NCBI GenBank assembly: GCA_004557545.1
Contig: SFGV01000026.1
Coordinates: 1-24,634 of the forward strand
Source: Succinatimonas hippei
Lineage (GTDB): Bacteria > Pseudomonadota > Gammaproteobacteria > Enterobacterales > Succinivibrionaceae
Direction of reading: 5' to 3'
Length of the DNA stretch: 24,634 nt
Shown one piece after another: positions 15,469-23,474 of the stretch (within the stretch, counting starts at the first letter, position 1; every line of letters begins with the position of its first letter). The position numbers and the translations under genes were made by a program. A model generated the notes under the pieces. It was not told the DNA's origin. It worked only from the letters and a program-made list of their open reading frames with translations, and did not search any database.

Positions 15469-16256
15469 CAGAAGCCCTTTTCGCTGATAGACTCCGGAGC
15501 CTCGTTCTTAAGCGAGGGCCTGGTCTTTGGCAGATCATGGGTACCCTTAAGCACCTTTGACCCGTTGTTAAGATCATCAAGAGTCTTGGAGCTCTGTCCT
15601 TCCTTCTCCTTCTCGCCTTCATAGCGCAGAGCCTCCATCAGGGTCATGCCCGCAGGAGGCTCGTCTTTTAAGGCGGTAGCCGGATCATCAGATGCCACGG
15701 TGAGCTCTGCCGGAGTAGGGGACTTGTCATTAGGATCTGACTGACGTCCAAGATACCCAAGACGGGTGACTATCTGACCAGCCAGCTCATCACAGGACTC
15801 TTTGTAGATATTGTCAAACTCATTGGAGGTCGCCAGAGCAGCGCCTGACTTGTTTAAGTAGGAGCGGGTGATGGAGGCTCTCATGAGTATGGGACGGTGC
15901 CCATGAATCTTAAGTATGCTCGAGGAGCGCAGGATCATGTTGTATTCAGAGGCCCCGAGGTAGGAGTTAACCGATACCAGAGGGGCGTAAACCGAGGGAT
16001 CGGATACCTGCAGCTCAGGCACGGACGGATCCTTTGACAGTGGATGATCCTTGCTTTGCGCGGTGCGGACGTCAACGCCCGCCACACGCAGCTTCTGGAT
16101 CACGGATCTGCCGATGCGTCCGCGCTCATTTCCCACGAAGTTCACTACCGGCATGGTGTCGGCAAGCGTCGCCTCGCTCGGGAGGTGAAAACCGCAGCCC
16201 TGAAGTGACAATAAAGCCGTTACAATCGCGCAGGGGATCAGTTTAAGCTTGAGCAT
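15468..16256 (-). CDS. lptE: LPS-assembly lipoprotein LptE with long C-terminal tail (262 aa)
   Basis: Outer-membrane lipoprotein that plugs the LptD barrel and helps insert lipopolysaccharide. The lipobox LSLQGC places the acylated Cys at residue 21, followed by the family's GFHL. The core keeps the expected pattern up to about residue 171 (NIYKESCDELAGQIVTRLGYL). The remaining ~90 residues are hydrophilic, rich in Pro, Lys, Glu and Asp, and not usual: E. coli LptE has 193 residues in all. GGAGG stands 4 nt before the ATG, 20 nt after the leuS stop. The stop overlaps holA by one base. Confidence 0.9.
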   Translation of the reverse strand: MLKLKLIPCAIVTALLSLQGCGFHLPSEATLADTMPVVNFVGNERGRIGRSVIQKLRVAGVDVRTAQSKDHPLSKDPSVPELQVSDPSVYAPLVSVNSYLGASEYNMILRSSSILKIHGHRPILMRASITRSYLNKSGAALATSNEFDNIYKESCDELAGQIVTRLGYLGRQSDPNDKSPTPAELTVASDDPATALKDEPPAGMTLMEALRYEGEKEKEGQSSKTLDDLNNGSKVLKGTHDLPKTRPSLKNEAPESISEKGF

Positions 16257-16276
16257 CCGGCCTCCCAGCAGTTCAA

Positions 16277-18871
16277 TCAGACCGCGACAATGTTCACAAG
16301 ACGGCCCTTGACGTAAATCACCTTCCTGACCTGCTTGCCATCAGTGAATTTTTTGACCTCCCCGTTATCAAGGGCGATCCTGCGGATCTCATCCTCAGCA
16401 AGTCCCGGGGCGATGGTCAGCTTGGCGCGCACGCGGCCATTGACCTGAACCACGAGAGTCATGTCAAGCGGCTTTAAGGCCTGCTTGTCGGGCACCGGCC
16501 ATTTCGCGTCATCGACCTCTTCCTTATGCTCCAGAACCTCCCAGAGCTTAAAGCAGATATGCGGGGTTACCGGATCGAGCATCAGCACGACGTCATCGTA
16601 AAGTTCGTACATCAGGGCGCGATCGTTGTCTGAGGTCACCTTGAATTTCTGAGCCTCGTTTAAAAGCTCCATGATGGCCGCGATTGCGGTATTGAAGGTC
16701 TGACGGCGGCCGATGTCATCGGTTACCTTTTCAAGGGTGGAGTGCAGATCGTGACGCAGTCTGCGTCCCTGATCGTCAAGCTTTGACGGATCAAGAGCGG
16801 ATCTCGCGCCCGAGTTTACAAGCTCATGAACCTGCGTCCAAAGACGTCTTAGGAAGCGCAGTGATCCTTCAACACCTGATTGGCGCCACTCAAGCGTAAG
16901 CTCCGCCGGAGATGCAAACATCAGGAAAAGTCTTACCGTGTCGGCGCCGTAGATCCTGATCATGTCGTCAGGGTCGATGCCGTTGGCCTTGGATTTGGAC
17001 ATCTTGATCATGCCTTCGTGGTGGAGCTCATGACCCTCGTCATCCACGGCTTTGACAATATTGCCTTTGTCATCGCGGGTCGCGGTGACCTTAAGCGGGC
17101 TGACCCAGCTCTTGACCCCGTCCTTATCAAGATAGTAGTAGGCGTCGGCAAGCACCATGCCCTGGCAGAGGAGTCTTGTGAAGGGCTCATCGCTCTTTAC
17201 CATTCCGGCGTCACGTAAGAGCTTGAAGAAGAACCTCGCGTAAAGCAGGTGCATTACGGCGTGCTCGATACCGCCGATGTACTGATCTACAGGAAGCCAG
17301 TAATTGGCCTCGTCAGGATCGAACATTTCCTTGTCATCGCGCGGTGAGCAGTAACGGCAGTAATACCAGGATGATTCCATGAAGGTATCGAAAGTGTCCG
17401 TCTCGCGGGTAGCGCTGTGCCCGTGATAGGTGGTCTTGTAGAAGGCCGGATCCTTTTTAAGCGGTGAGGTAACGCCGTCGATCTTGACATCGTCAGGAAG
17501 CTTTACCGGAAGCTCGTCATCAGGCACCGGAACAACCTCGCCTGTAACATCATCGGTGAGCATAGGAATAGGCGCGCCCCAGTAACGCTGGCGGGAGATG
17601 CACCAGTCGCGCAGACGGTAGTTTACCTTGCGTTCGGCGCAGCCCAGAGAGGCGAGCTTGTCAGCGATCGCCTTGAAGGCGTGGTCAAAATCAAGTCCGT
17701 CGAACTCGCCTGAATTGCAAAGCACGCCGTGTTCGGTGTAGGCCTCTTTTGAAATGTCTATTTCATGACCGTCAGATGGCTTTATGACCTGAATGATGTC
17801 GATGCCGTATTTCTTTGCAAACTCATAGTCACGCTCGTCGTGAGCCGGAACTGACATCACGGCGCCGGTGCCGTAATCCATGATCACGAAGTTCGCCACA
17901 AATATAGGAACCTTGCGGCCGTTTAAGGGGTGCACGGCGTAAAGACCGGTGCGCATGCCCTTCTTTTCCATGGTCGCGATATCGGCCTCTGAGCTCTTGT
18001 GAGTCAGGCATTCCTGGCAGAAGGCTTCAAGTTCCTTGTTGTGCTCGCAGGCTTTTTTGGCAAGAGGATGGTTCGCGGCGATGGAAACGTAGGTGACGCC
18101 CATGAAGGTGTCAGGACGGGTGGTATAGACCGTGAATTTGTCGTCAGAGCCGTCGACCTTAAAGGTGATGTTAAGACCCTCGGAGCGGCCTATCCAGTTG
18201 CGCTGCATGGTGCGCACGCGCTCAGGCCAGCCTGAAAGCTTGTCGATATCCTTTAAAAGCTCATCGGCGTAAGCGGTGATCTTAAGATACCACTGGGGCA
18301 TCTCGCGCTGTTCGACCGGGGTTCCGCAACGCCAGCAGCAGCCGTCCTCAACCTGCTCGTTGGCAAGTACGGTATGGTCAACCGGGCACCAGTTGACGGT
18401 TGAGACTTTTTTGTAAACCAGTCCGCGGCGGTAGAGCTCCCCGAAGAACTTCTGCTCCCACTTATAGTATTCAGGACGGCAGGTCGCCACCTCGCGCTGC
18501 CAGTCATAGGCAAAACCCAGCGCCTTGATCTGTTTTTTCATGTAGGCGATGTTGGCGTAGGTCCAGTCGGCAGGCTGTCTGCCGTTCTTGATGGCGGCGT
18601 TCTCCGCCGGCATGCCAAACGCGTCCCAGCCGATCGGGGACATCACGTTCTTGCCGTTAAGGCGCTGGAAGCGCGCTATCACGTCACCTATGGTGTAATT
18701 CCTTACGTGACCCATGTGCAGCTTTCCGGAAGGGTAGGGAAGCATTACCAGGCAGTAATACTTTTCCTTGTTCTTGTCCTTGACTGCGTGAAAGGTCTGA
18801 TGGTCTTCCCAGTATTTCTGAACCTCAGGTTCGATTTCCTGGGGGTTATAAGGGATCTTTTCCTCTGACAT
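16277..18871 (-). CDS. leuS: Leucyl-tRNA synthetase (864 aa)
   Basis: Class I aminoacyl-tRNA synthetase charging tRNA-Leu. The HIGH-type motif is PYPSGKLHMGH at 45-55, and the KMSKS motif is in MIKMSKSKANG near residue 630. The large editing (CP1) domain with its conserved TTRPDT and GTGAVMSVPAHDERD lies between them. LeuS has a zinc-like knuckle here (WCPVDHTVLANEQVEDGCCWRC). Length agrees with the bacterial enzyme (about 860). The start ATG has GGAG 6 nt upstream. It is the first gene of the minus-strand block, with its own 5' region rich in possible promoter elements. Confidence 0.98.
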   Translation of the reverse strand: MSEEKIPYNPQEIEPEVQKYWEDHQTFHAVKDKNKEKYYCLVMLPYPSGKLHMGHVRNYTIGDVIARFQRLNGKNVMSPIGWDAFGMPAENAAIKNGRQPADWTYANIAYMKKQIKALGFAYDWQREVATCRPEYYKWEQKFFGELYRRGLVYKKVSTVNWCPVDHTVLANEQVEDGCCWRCGTPVEQREMPQWYLKITAYADELLKDIDKLSGWPERVRTMQRNWIGRSEGLNITFKVDGSDDKFTVYTTRPDTFMGVTYVSIAANHPLAKKACEHNKELEAFCQECLTHKSSEADIATMEKKGMRTGLYAVHPLNGRKVPIFVANFVIMDYGTGAVMSVPAHDERDYEFAKKYGIDIIQVIKPSDGHEIDISKEAYTEHGVLCNSGEFDGLDFDHAFKAIADKLASLGCAERKVNYRLRDWCISRQRYWGAPIPMLTDDVTGEVVPVPDDELPVKLPDDVKIDGVTSPLKKDPAFYKTTYHGHSATRETDTFDTFMESSWYYCRYCSPRDDKEMFDPDEANYWLPVDQYIGGIEHAVMHLLYARFFFKLLRDAGMVKSDEPFTRLLCQGMVLADAYYYLDKDGVKSWVSPLKVTATRDDKGNIVKAVDDEGHELHHEGMIKMSKSKANGIDPDDMIRIYGADTVRLFLMFASPAELTLEWRQSGVEGSLRFLRRLWTQVHELVNSGARSALDPSKLDDQGRRLRHDLHSTLEKVTDDIGRRQTFNTAIAAIMELLNEAQKFKVTSDNDRALMYELYDDVVLMLDPVTPHICFKLWEVLEHKEEVDDAKWPVPDKQALKPLDMTLVVQVNGRVRAKLTIAPGLAEDEIRRIALDNGEVKKFTDGKQVRKVIYVKGRLVNIVAV

Positions 18872-18894
18872 CTCTGTCTCCGGCGTGATGGCCC

Positions 18895-18921
18895 GTTTTA
18901 ATCTTGAATTTAAATTGTCAA
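18895..18921 (-). promoter_or_regulatory. Candidate promoter of leuS
   Basis: A perfect -35 TTGACA is present on the minus strand (complement of 18916-18921). TAAAAC at 18895-18900 is the best -10, but the spacing is only 15 bp. The site is 24-50 bp ahead of the leuS ATG. Confidence 0.35.
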
Positions 18922-19383
18922 ATTTCAGCGCGCTTCATTAAAGACGCGCGTGTAAGCTAACTGGCTATTTTGCCACAAGAGCGCCAGTCTGTCAGGAATA
19001 AAACACAACAGGCGCAGCGCCGGGCAGAAGACACGAGCGTTCTTCATAAATAGCGATGCTTAAGACATCATCCTTTTATATGAGCGTTTCAATGCGGACT
19101 CATCTTAATGTGATCGGAGTTACCGCCTGTGTTGCGGTATCATATGCGCAGGATTTTGACACAGAGGTACCTGAAAAAGCGAAACCGGATTTGGTTTATG
19201 ACGTACTTTTGAGCAGCAAACGCGGATTACGCTTCCCCTGTTGTTCATATGGCATTAAAAACCTGTAGAAATTTTCTCAATATAAGAACCCGCTTTATCG
19301 CTGTTGGTACCATGTTCGCAAAAGACGGCGCACTATCTGGTGCAGCGTCTTGAGTTTTATATATAAGAGGCGGCGTCAGTATC

Positions 19384-19400
19384 CTGTCATGAAATGACAG
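19384..19400 (+). promoter_or_regulatory. Hairpin/inverted repeat in the L,D-transpeptidase leader
   Basis: CTGTCAT-GAA-ATGACAG is a perfect 7-bp inverted repeat with a 3-nt centre, ending about 20 nt before the start codon and downstream of the TATATA box. It could be an operator dyad or an mRNA hairpin near the ribosome-binding region. Confidence 0.45.
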
Positions 19401-19421
19401 CAATTACGCGCCGGATTTTTG

Positions 19422-20345
19422 ATGAATGCTCTTCGTAATCTGACTTTGGCCGCGGCCTTCGCGGCCGTAATTCCATCCGCCCACGCCGGACTTATCTATC
19501 CTCTTACTCCCTCAACCCGCATGGTAGGCGAGGAGAGTGTCTACAAGATCTCTGAAACAGGCACCACCACTATGGAATATGTGGCGTCCAAATACAAGCT
19601 GGGGCTTTCAAATATGATTGAGGCCAACCCTAAGGTGGATCCTATTGTTCCGCGCAAGGGAACCGAGCTTGTCATCCCCCAGAAGGTTATTCTGCCTGAT
19701 ACTCCTCATGAGGGCATAGTTGTAAATTCTGCCGAGATGCGTCTTTTCTACTACCGCGGCAATGATGTAGAGATCTTCCCTATAGGCATAGGTCAGCTTG
19801 GAAAGGGCACCCCGATAAGCTGGGTCACCAAGGTTGAGCGCAAGAAGGCCGGTCCTACCTGGACCCCGACCGCGGCGATGCGCGCCGAATACGCTGCCGC
19901 GGGGGATCCTCTCCCTCCGGTGGTTCCGGCAGGTCCTGACAATCCTATGGGACTTTACGCTATGTACGTTGGCAAGCTTTTCGCTATTCACGGCACCAAT
20001 GCCGACTTCGGCATCGGTCTTCGCGTAAGCCACGGATGCGTAAGACTTCGCAATGAGGACAATGAAGTGATCTGGCATGAGGTTCCTGTGGGAACCAGGG
20101 TTCAGTTCACCAATCAGCCTATAAAGCATTATGTTGATCCTGACGGGAGCATCTATATTGAGGTCCATCAGCCTCTGTCGCGTACCTCAGCTGAGTTTGA
20201 CAACGTGGACGAGAACGCTCCGTTCAGCTTTACCGACGCGGATCTTGCCTTCTTCAAGACCCCGGGCATTGATCACGATATTCTCGAACGCGCTCTGCGC
20301 GAGCGCAGCGGACGTCCGGTTCTCTTAAACCCGGCGGCGTTTTAA
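19422..20345 (+). CDS. Periplasmic L,D-transpeptidase, ErfK/YbiS/YnhG type (307 aa)
   Basis: Cysteine transpeptidase that forms 3-3 peptidoglycan cross-links or attaches proteins such as Lpp to the wall. The signal peptide is MNALRNLTLAAAFAAVIPSAHA (cut before GLIYPL). A LysM-like segment at ~40-88 (VASKYKLGLSNMIEANP...) precedes the YkuD domain. The active site is HGTNADFGIGL with His190, then SHGCVRL with nucleophile Cys206. YALYVGK-like and PIGIGQLGKGTP blocks match the ErfK group. The ORF can begin at TTG 19419, but the adjacent ATG 19422 is the likelier start. Ribosome-binding sequence is weak (CCGGA). Whether it cross-links wall or anchors a surface protein cannot be told. The next gene is an anchored autotransporter-like protein. 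Confidence 0.92.
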   Translation: MNALRNLTLAAAFAAVIPSAHAGLIYPLTPSTRMVGEESVYKISETGTTTMEYVASKYKLGLSNMIEANPKVDPIVPRKGTELVIPQKVILPDTPHEGIVVNSAEMRLFYYRGNDVEIFPIGIGQLGKGTPISWVTKVERKKAGPTWTPTAAMRAEYAAAGDPLPPVVPAGPDNPMGLYAMYVGKLFAIHGTNADFGIGLRVSHGCVRLRNEDNEVIWHEVPVGTRVQFTNQPIKHYVDPDGSIYIEVHQPLSRTSAEFDNVDENAPFSFTDADLAFFKTPGIDHDILERALRERSGRPVLLNPAAF

Positions 20346-20353
20346 CCTAATCC

Positions 20354-20400
20354 GCCAGAAGTCCTTCACCTCTTAGGTGGGGGATGAAGGCGGGTCTGGC
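20354..20400 (+). repeat. Bulged palindrome at the left of the IS605-like remnant
   Basis: Stem parts are GCCAGA (20354-20359)/TCTGGC (20395-20400), CCTTCA (20363-20368)/TGAAGG (20385-20390) and CCTC/GGGG inside, with an unpaired A and a 7-nt loop. It starts 8 nt after the transpeptidase stop, so it may also act as that gene's transcript end, though no T run follows. Confidence 0.6.
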
Positions 20401-20557
20401 AAATTTACGTAAGTAATCGAGCCATACAATTGCTTGTTGTCTTATTTGTAAGATCATCAAATACCGTGGGTCGCACGGGAATTGACGCCTGTGGAGAGAG
20501 TGTAGGTCGCCGTAACTCTTCGGAGTATGCAGTGCTGTTCTCGCTGAAGCAGGAAGC

Positions 20558-20590
20558 TCCCGCCTCTATAGGCGGGACGTTCACCCTCAA
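20558..20590 (+). repeat. Right-end-type hairpin and TCAA of the IS605 remnant
   Basis: TCCCGCC (20558-20564) and GGCGGGA (20571-20577) form a 7-bp stem with a 6-nt loop, directly after the KQEAP codons. TCAA follows 9 nt later at 20587-20590. This layout is typical of the right end of single-strand-transposing IS605 elements. Confidence 0.6.
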
Positions 20591-20595
20591 GGAGG
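20589..20595 (+). promoter_or_regulatory. Shine-Dalgarno AAGGAGG at the edge of the IS remnant
   Basis: A full-length AAGGAGG lies 10 nt before TTG 20606 and supports that unusual start. Its first two bases are the AA of the proposed TCAA element end. Confidence 0.6.
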
Positions 20596-20605
20596 TTCAG
20601 CGCTG

Positions 20606-23173
20606 TTGCGTCATTTAGCCTCTGCCGTGGCTCTGGCCGCGGCTGTTCTGATCTTAACGGCCTCTCCAGGTTACGCGGCCGGGCAGGTTAATGACGAGAA
20701 CTCGCCCCTATATTCACTGATCATACAGAGACCGGGCGGGAACAGCCTGTTTCTGGCGCGCGATGAGCTCATAAGACCGGTGTTGCTCGCGGACGATGAG
20801 ACACTTGACGCTTATACGATGATGGGGCTTGACAGGCCTGACAAAATTTTTCGTACTCCGCCCTCGCAGAGCGCGTATTTCCGCCGCAGCGGCTCGCTTT
20901 TCACCTTCATGCTGCGCCGCTCTTTTGATGTAAGACAGATCTCCTATGACGTACCGGTCGCCCTGATCCCTGATGACACCGGAGGGGAGCGCGATCAGGG
21001 CTTTGACCAGCGCTATCAGAACGGTCCCTGCGCCGGTCTTGGCAGGCTTGAGGCTGATCTGCGCGGCCGTTGCGTGTTAGGCCCCGGACGCTATGGCCTT
21101 ATCGAGGAGCGCATGCCGTCAGCGCAACTCATGAATTTCGGTCTGTATCATTCCTTCAGCCGGCAGCTGCCGCAAAACGGCAGCAGGGTTGACCCCTCGG
21201 CAATCCTTTACCGGGCTCTGCCGGAGCTGATAGGCTTTGTCTCAGGCTTTAATTCGCGCGGCTTTAAGGATCCGCTCACAAGCTTTGACAACACGCTCTA
21301 CTCTGAGTCAGCGCACCGGCGCGTGCTATATGGAGATTCCGCGTCAGATCTTGGAGATGAATGCTCGCCTGAACTTCAAGCATCCTGCGGTTTCAGGGTT
21401 GACGGACAGCATTTTCATGACTTTGCTGACAGACAGAGCGGCAATTTCTCGCTAAAAGTCAGGATAGCGGATCACGGTAAGGTTTATCTTGGGCTTGACC
21501 GCACGCTGCTTTCGGCAGATGAATTTATAAATTACGGTTTTTATACCGAAGCTGAGCTTAATGTGCTGAGAGATCTCGGGTATGACATAAGGCCCCGCGA
21601 GTTCTTCGGGTATACCGTAATGGGCGGAGGCACACAGATTTCACCGCGCAGGTTTGACAAGCCAAGCAGTTATTTTGCCTACTCTGACAGAACCGGCACC
21701 TACGATACCAAAAAGGCCTCAGAGGTACCCCTGGGCGTTGGCGCCCACATCATGGGTGATTACAACATAGTAGAGCAGATCCCAACCATAGCCTCGGTTG
21801 GAACCGCGGCCATCGGCATACGTGTGGATGGTAAGGGCAATCAGATAATCCTGCCCTCAGGCTCGGTGATAATTGAAAACGGTGATTACGCCTCAGGCAT
21901 AGCTCTGGCTTACGGGCGTGACAATACGGTTGAGGTTCTGGGCAGAATAAGCGCGATCGGGCGCAAGGGTGTAGGCGTGCTGGCGGATTTTGGATCCAAC
22001 GTGCTGTCTGATACGCAGGAGTATCGCGGATCGTATGCCAGAGTGCGTACCATGGATTATTTAAAGGGCAATCTGTCGGAGCAGGCCGCGAGCACGATGC
22101 CGCTTGATGATGATCTTAAGGGACCTCTTGCCAAAATGATAGAGATTTCAGGGCGTATTGACGCCGCGGGAGCGGCGGTGAGCATTGGCCCCAGGGCGTT
22201 TGTAAAGAATATCGTTTTAGAGGGGAACGCCTCGTTATCAGGCGGAATAGTCTCAAAGTGGGATCCTTACTTTGATAAAGGCGAGGTGTTTCTGCGCAGT
22301 GACGCGCAGCTCCTGCCGGCGCGGCTGCAGCTTGCGTCAAAGCCCAGGCTATTCCCCTTCAGCTCGGAGGATTATCTGCACCGTACCCTTCACACCACGC
22401 TGACGCTTGGACCGGCAAAAGGGCAGTTCGGGGCTGCCGCCAGAGGAGATCCTCAGGCGCAGCTTGGCGTGAGCGGCGGAATACGCGGCAAATCCATAGA
22501 TGTGGTAAGTGTGGGCGGACACACCCATGTCTCCGGAGCTGTTGACGTTCACAGCATCAGGATCAGTGACAGCGTGCTGACACTTTCAGATCTCGGATCG
22601 CAGTCCCGCTCGGGGATCCTGGATCTTCAGGATGGGGCAGTGCTTGATCTGGTAGATGGCAGAGCCGAAAGCTTTGATGTTTCAAAGAGGGCTTATGTGG
22701 CAGGAGGCGCGGTAATTAGGCTTGACGCCGCGCCTGACGGAAAACTGCTTGACGACATTACTCTGCCTGATCAGTCAGTGGTCTTTGAAGGTACGCTCAC
22801 GGTTGAGCCCGGGTTGCCCTTCCAGACAGTAAAGTCTCTTATAGCCTCTCCACGCGCTTTCATGACCTTTATGGAACGCTTCTCCACCAACGCCCGCCTG
22901 ATCTTCAAAAAGCATGGCTATAAGATCCGTTATCCCCACAGGGTATGGTATGACTCAGGTGATGTGGGAATGGAGGTCAACTGCTCGGCCCGCGGGTGCA
23001 GACCGGGACGTTTCTTAAACAGCCGCAAGCTGCAGGCTGAAAACAGGCCGATCTGGCGTTACTCGCTAAGCGGTATTGGGACCATCCTGATCCTGTTTAT
23101 TGCCTATATGTATTTTGTCTATATGAGGACTCACGCGCGAGCAGGCAAATCCCAGAGCAGGGAGAATGTATAG
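20606..23173 (+). CDS. Autotransporter-like passenger protein with C-terminal membrane anchor, no beta-barrel (855 aa)
   Basis: A signal peptide (residues 1-~24, cut near GYA-AGQ) precedes a large periplasmic region. Residues ~250-340 hold TEAELNVLRDLGYDIRPREFFGYTV, a block seen near the end of protease-like domains in some autotransporters. Residues ~395-480 (GIRVDGKGNQI, SGIALAYGRDNTVEVLGRI, GVGVLADFGSNVL) match the start of their beta-helix. Beta-helix-like repeats run to ~735. Instead of a barrel there is a region with C-S-A-R-G-C (793-798) and a single membrane helix at ~818-840, followed by a basic tail, suggesting inner-membrane anchoring with the bulk in the periplasm. Two more close Cys pairs (142/156 and 253/261) could form disulfides. 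TTG 20606 is the only start that keeps the signal peptide. Function unknown. Confidence 0.8.
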   Translation: MRHLASAVALAAAVLILTASPGYAAGQVNDENSPLYSLIIQRPGGNSLFLARDELIRPVLLADDETLDAYTMMGLDRPDKIFRTPPSQSAYFRRSGSLFTFMLRRSFDVRQISYDVPVALIPDDTGGERDQGFDQRYQNGPCAGLGRLEADLRGRCVLGPGRYGLIEERMPSAQLMNFGLYHSFSRQLPQNGSRVDPSAILYRALPELIGFVSGFNSRGFKDPLTSFDNTLYSESAHRRVLYGDSASDLGDECSPELQASCGFRVDGQHFHDFADRQSGNFSLKVRIADHGKVYLGLDRTLLSADEFINYGFYTEAELNVLRDLGYDIRPREFFGYTVMGGGTQISPRRFDKPSSYFAYSDRTGTYDTKKASEVPLGVGAHIMGDYNIVEQIPTIASVGTAAIGIRVDGKGNQIILPSGSVIIENGDYASGIALAYGRDNTVEVLGRISAIGRKGVGVLADFGSNVLSDTQEYRGSYARVRTMDYLKGNLSEQAASTMPLDDDLKGPLAKMIEISGRIDAAGAAVSIGPRAFVKNIVLEGNASLSGGIVSKWDPYFDKGEVFLRSDAQLLPARLQLASKPRLFPFSSEDYLHRTLHTTLTLGPAKGQFGAAARGDPQAQLGVSGGIRGKSIDVVSVGGHTHVSGAVDVHSIRISDSVLTLSDLGSQSRSGILDLQDGAVLDLVDGRAESFDVSKRAYVAGGAVIRLDAAPDGKLLDDITLPDQSVVFEGTLTVEPGLPFQTVKSLIASPRAFMTFMERFSTNARLIFKKHGYKIRYPHRVWYDSGDVGMEVNCSARGCRPGRFLNSRKLQAENRPIWRYSLSGIGTILILFIAYMYFVYMRTHARAGKSQSRENV

Positions 23174-23474
23174 TGGCACCAACGATCTGCTTTGTGGCAG
23201 GTTAACCTTCACCTGACCATGGCTAAGGCTGCCTGCATCCAGCACCTCCGACAGCACCACAGCGTACCGTTTCTAGAGCAGTGGGCAGTTTCTCGAAGAT
23301 AAGGCTGAAGCTCAGATTTATGCTGCTAAAGCCGCCAGGTACGCATTTAGGCTTATCACTTGAATCAGTTGCATTTTTTAGCAGAGTCTGCTTGAGATAT
23401 CAGCGTTTCAACATAAGATTATAAATAATAACCCTTTTTTAGGGTAGAGATGGCTATTTAATCAGGAGACAATC
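23174..23474. other. Intergenic region ahead of the AAA-ATPase-like gene
   Basis: In these 301 bp no coding region is convincing. Small imperfect palindromes occur (CAGGT/ACCTG near 23201-23218, AGCAGA-G-TCTGCT at 23380-23392), and the right third is AT-rich with a promoter candidate. ACCCT-TTTTT-AGGGT at 23431-23445 is a short dyad between promoter and start codon. Confidence 0.4.
23392..23419 (+). promoter_or_regulatory. Candidate promoter of the AAA-ATPase-like gene
   Basis: TTGAGA (five of six to the -35 consensus) and TAAGAT (four of six to -10) are separated by 16 bp, within an AT-rich tract 55-80 bp before the ATG. Confidence 0.35.

Larger units (their letters stand above)
18872..19421. 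other. Long divergent intergenic region (leuS / L,D-transpeptidase)
   Basis: This 550-bp region holds the leuS promoter at its left end and the leader of the L,D-transpeptidase gene at its right end. A 70-codon plus-strand frame (19056-19268) includes a signal-peptide-like stretch (MRTHLNVIGVTACVAVSYA). It lacks a ribosome-binding site and any family resemblance, so I do not call it a gene. TATATA/TATAAG at 19358-19367 could be a -10 for the downstream gene. A hairpin lies at 19384-19400. Otherwise nothing is recognised. Confidence 0.45.
20346..20605 (+). mobile_element. IS200/IS605-family remnant (end hairpins plus tnpB 3' end)
   Basis: The spacer after the transpeptidase gene carries marks of a decayed IS605-type element. 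A bulged hairpin at 20354-20400 is closed by GCCAGA/TCTGGC with CCTTCA/TGAAGG inside. A tnpB C-terminal fragment follows at about 20463-20561. A right-end-type hairpin TCCCGCC/GGCGGGA lies at 20558-20577, and TCAA (20587-20590) matches the right cleavage tetranucleotide known for IS608. There is no tnpA and most of tnpB is gone. The left boundary is uncertain: TTAC at 20404-20407 or a site before 20354. The 3' end of such elements encodes the guide (omega) RNA of TnpB, so a residual RNA could be made here. Confidence 0.6.
20463..20618 (+). pseudogene. tnpB C-terminal fragment
   Basis: The frame through 20463-20561 reads TVGRTGIDACGES followed by SLKQEAP, the usual ending of TnpB proteins of IS200/IS605 elements (G-x-x-x-x-ACG-D/E-S ... 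KQEAP). Nothing of the RuvC-like catalytic domain or zinc finger remains, so it cannot encode a nuclease. The frame runs on to TAG 20616-20618, overlapping the first codons of the next gene. Confidence 0.65.

Noticed and set aside
19056..19268. 70-codon frame with a signal-peptide-like start
   Set aside because: No ribosome-binding site, no recognisable family, and it lies in a promoter region. Kept only as a note in the intergenic entry.
20430..20618. 62-codon frame as a gene of its own
   Set aside because: Its recognisable part is the tail of TnpB. It is treated as a pseudogene fragment inside the IS605 remnant.
23431..23445. ACCCT/AGGGT dyad as a terminator
   Set aside because: The stem is only 5 bp, the T run lies in the loop rather than after the stem, and it sits between a promoter candidate and the start codon.
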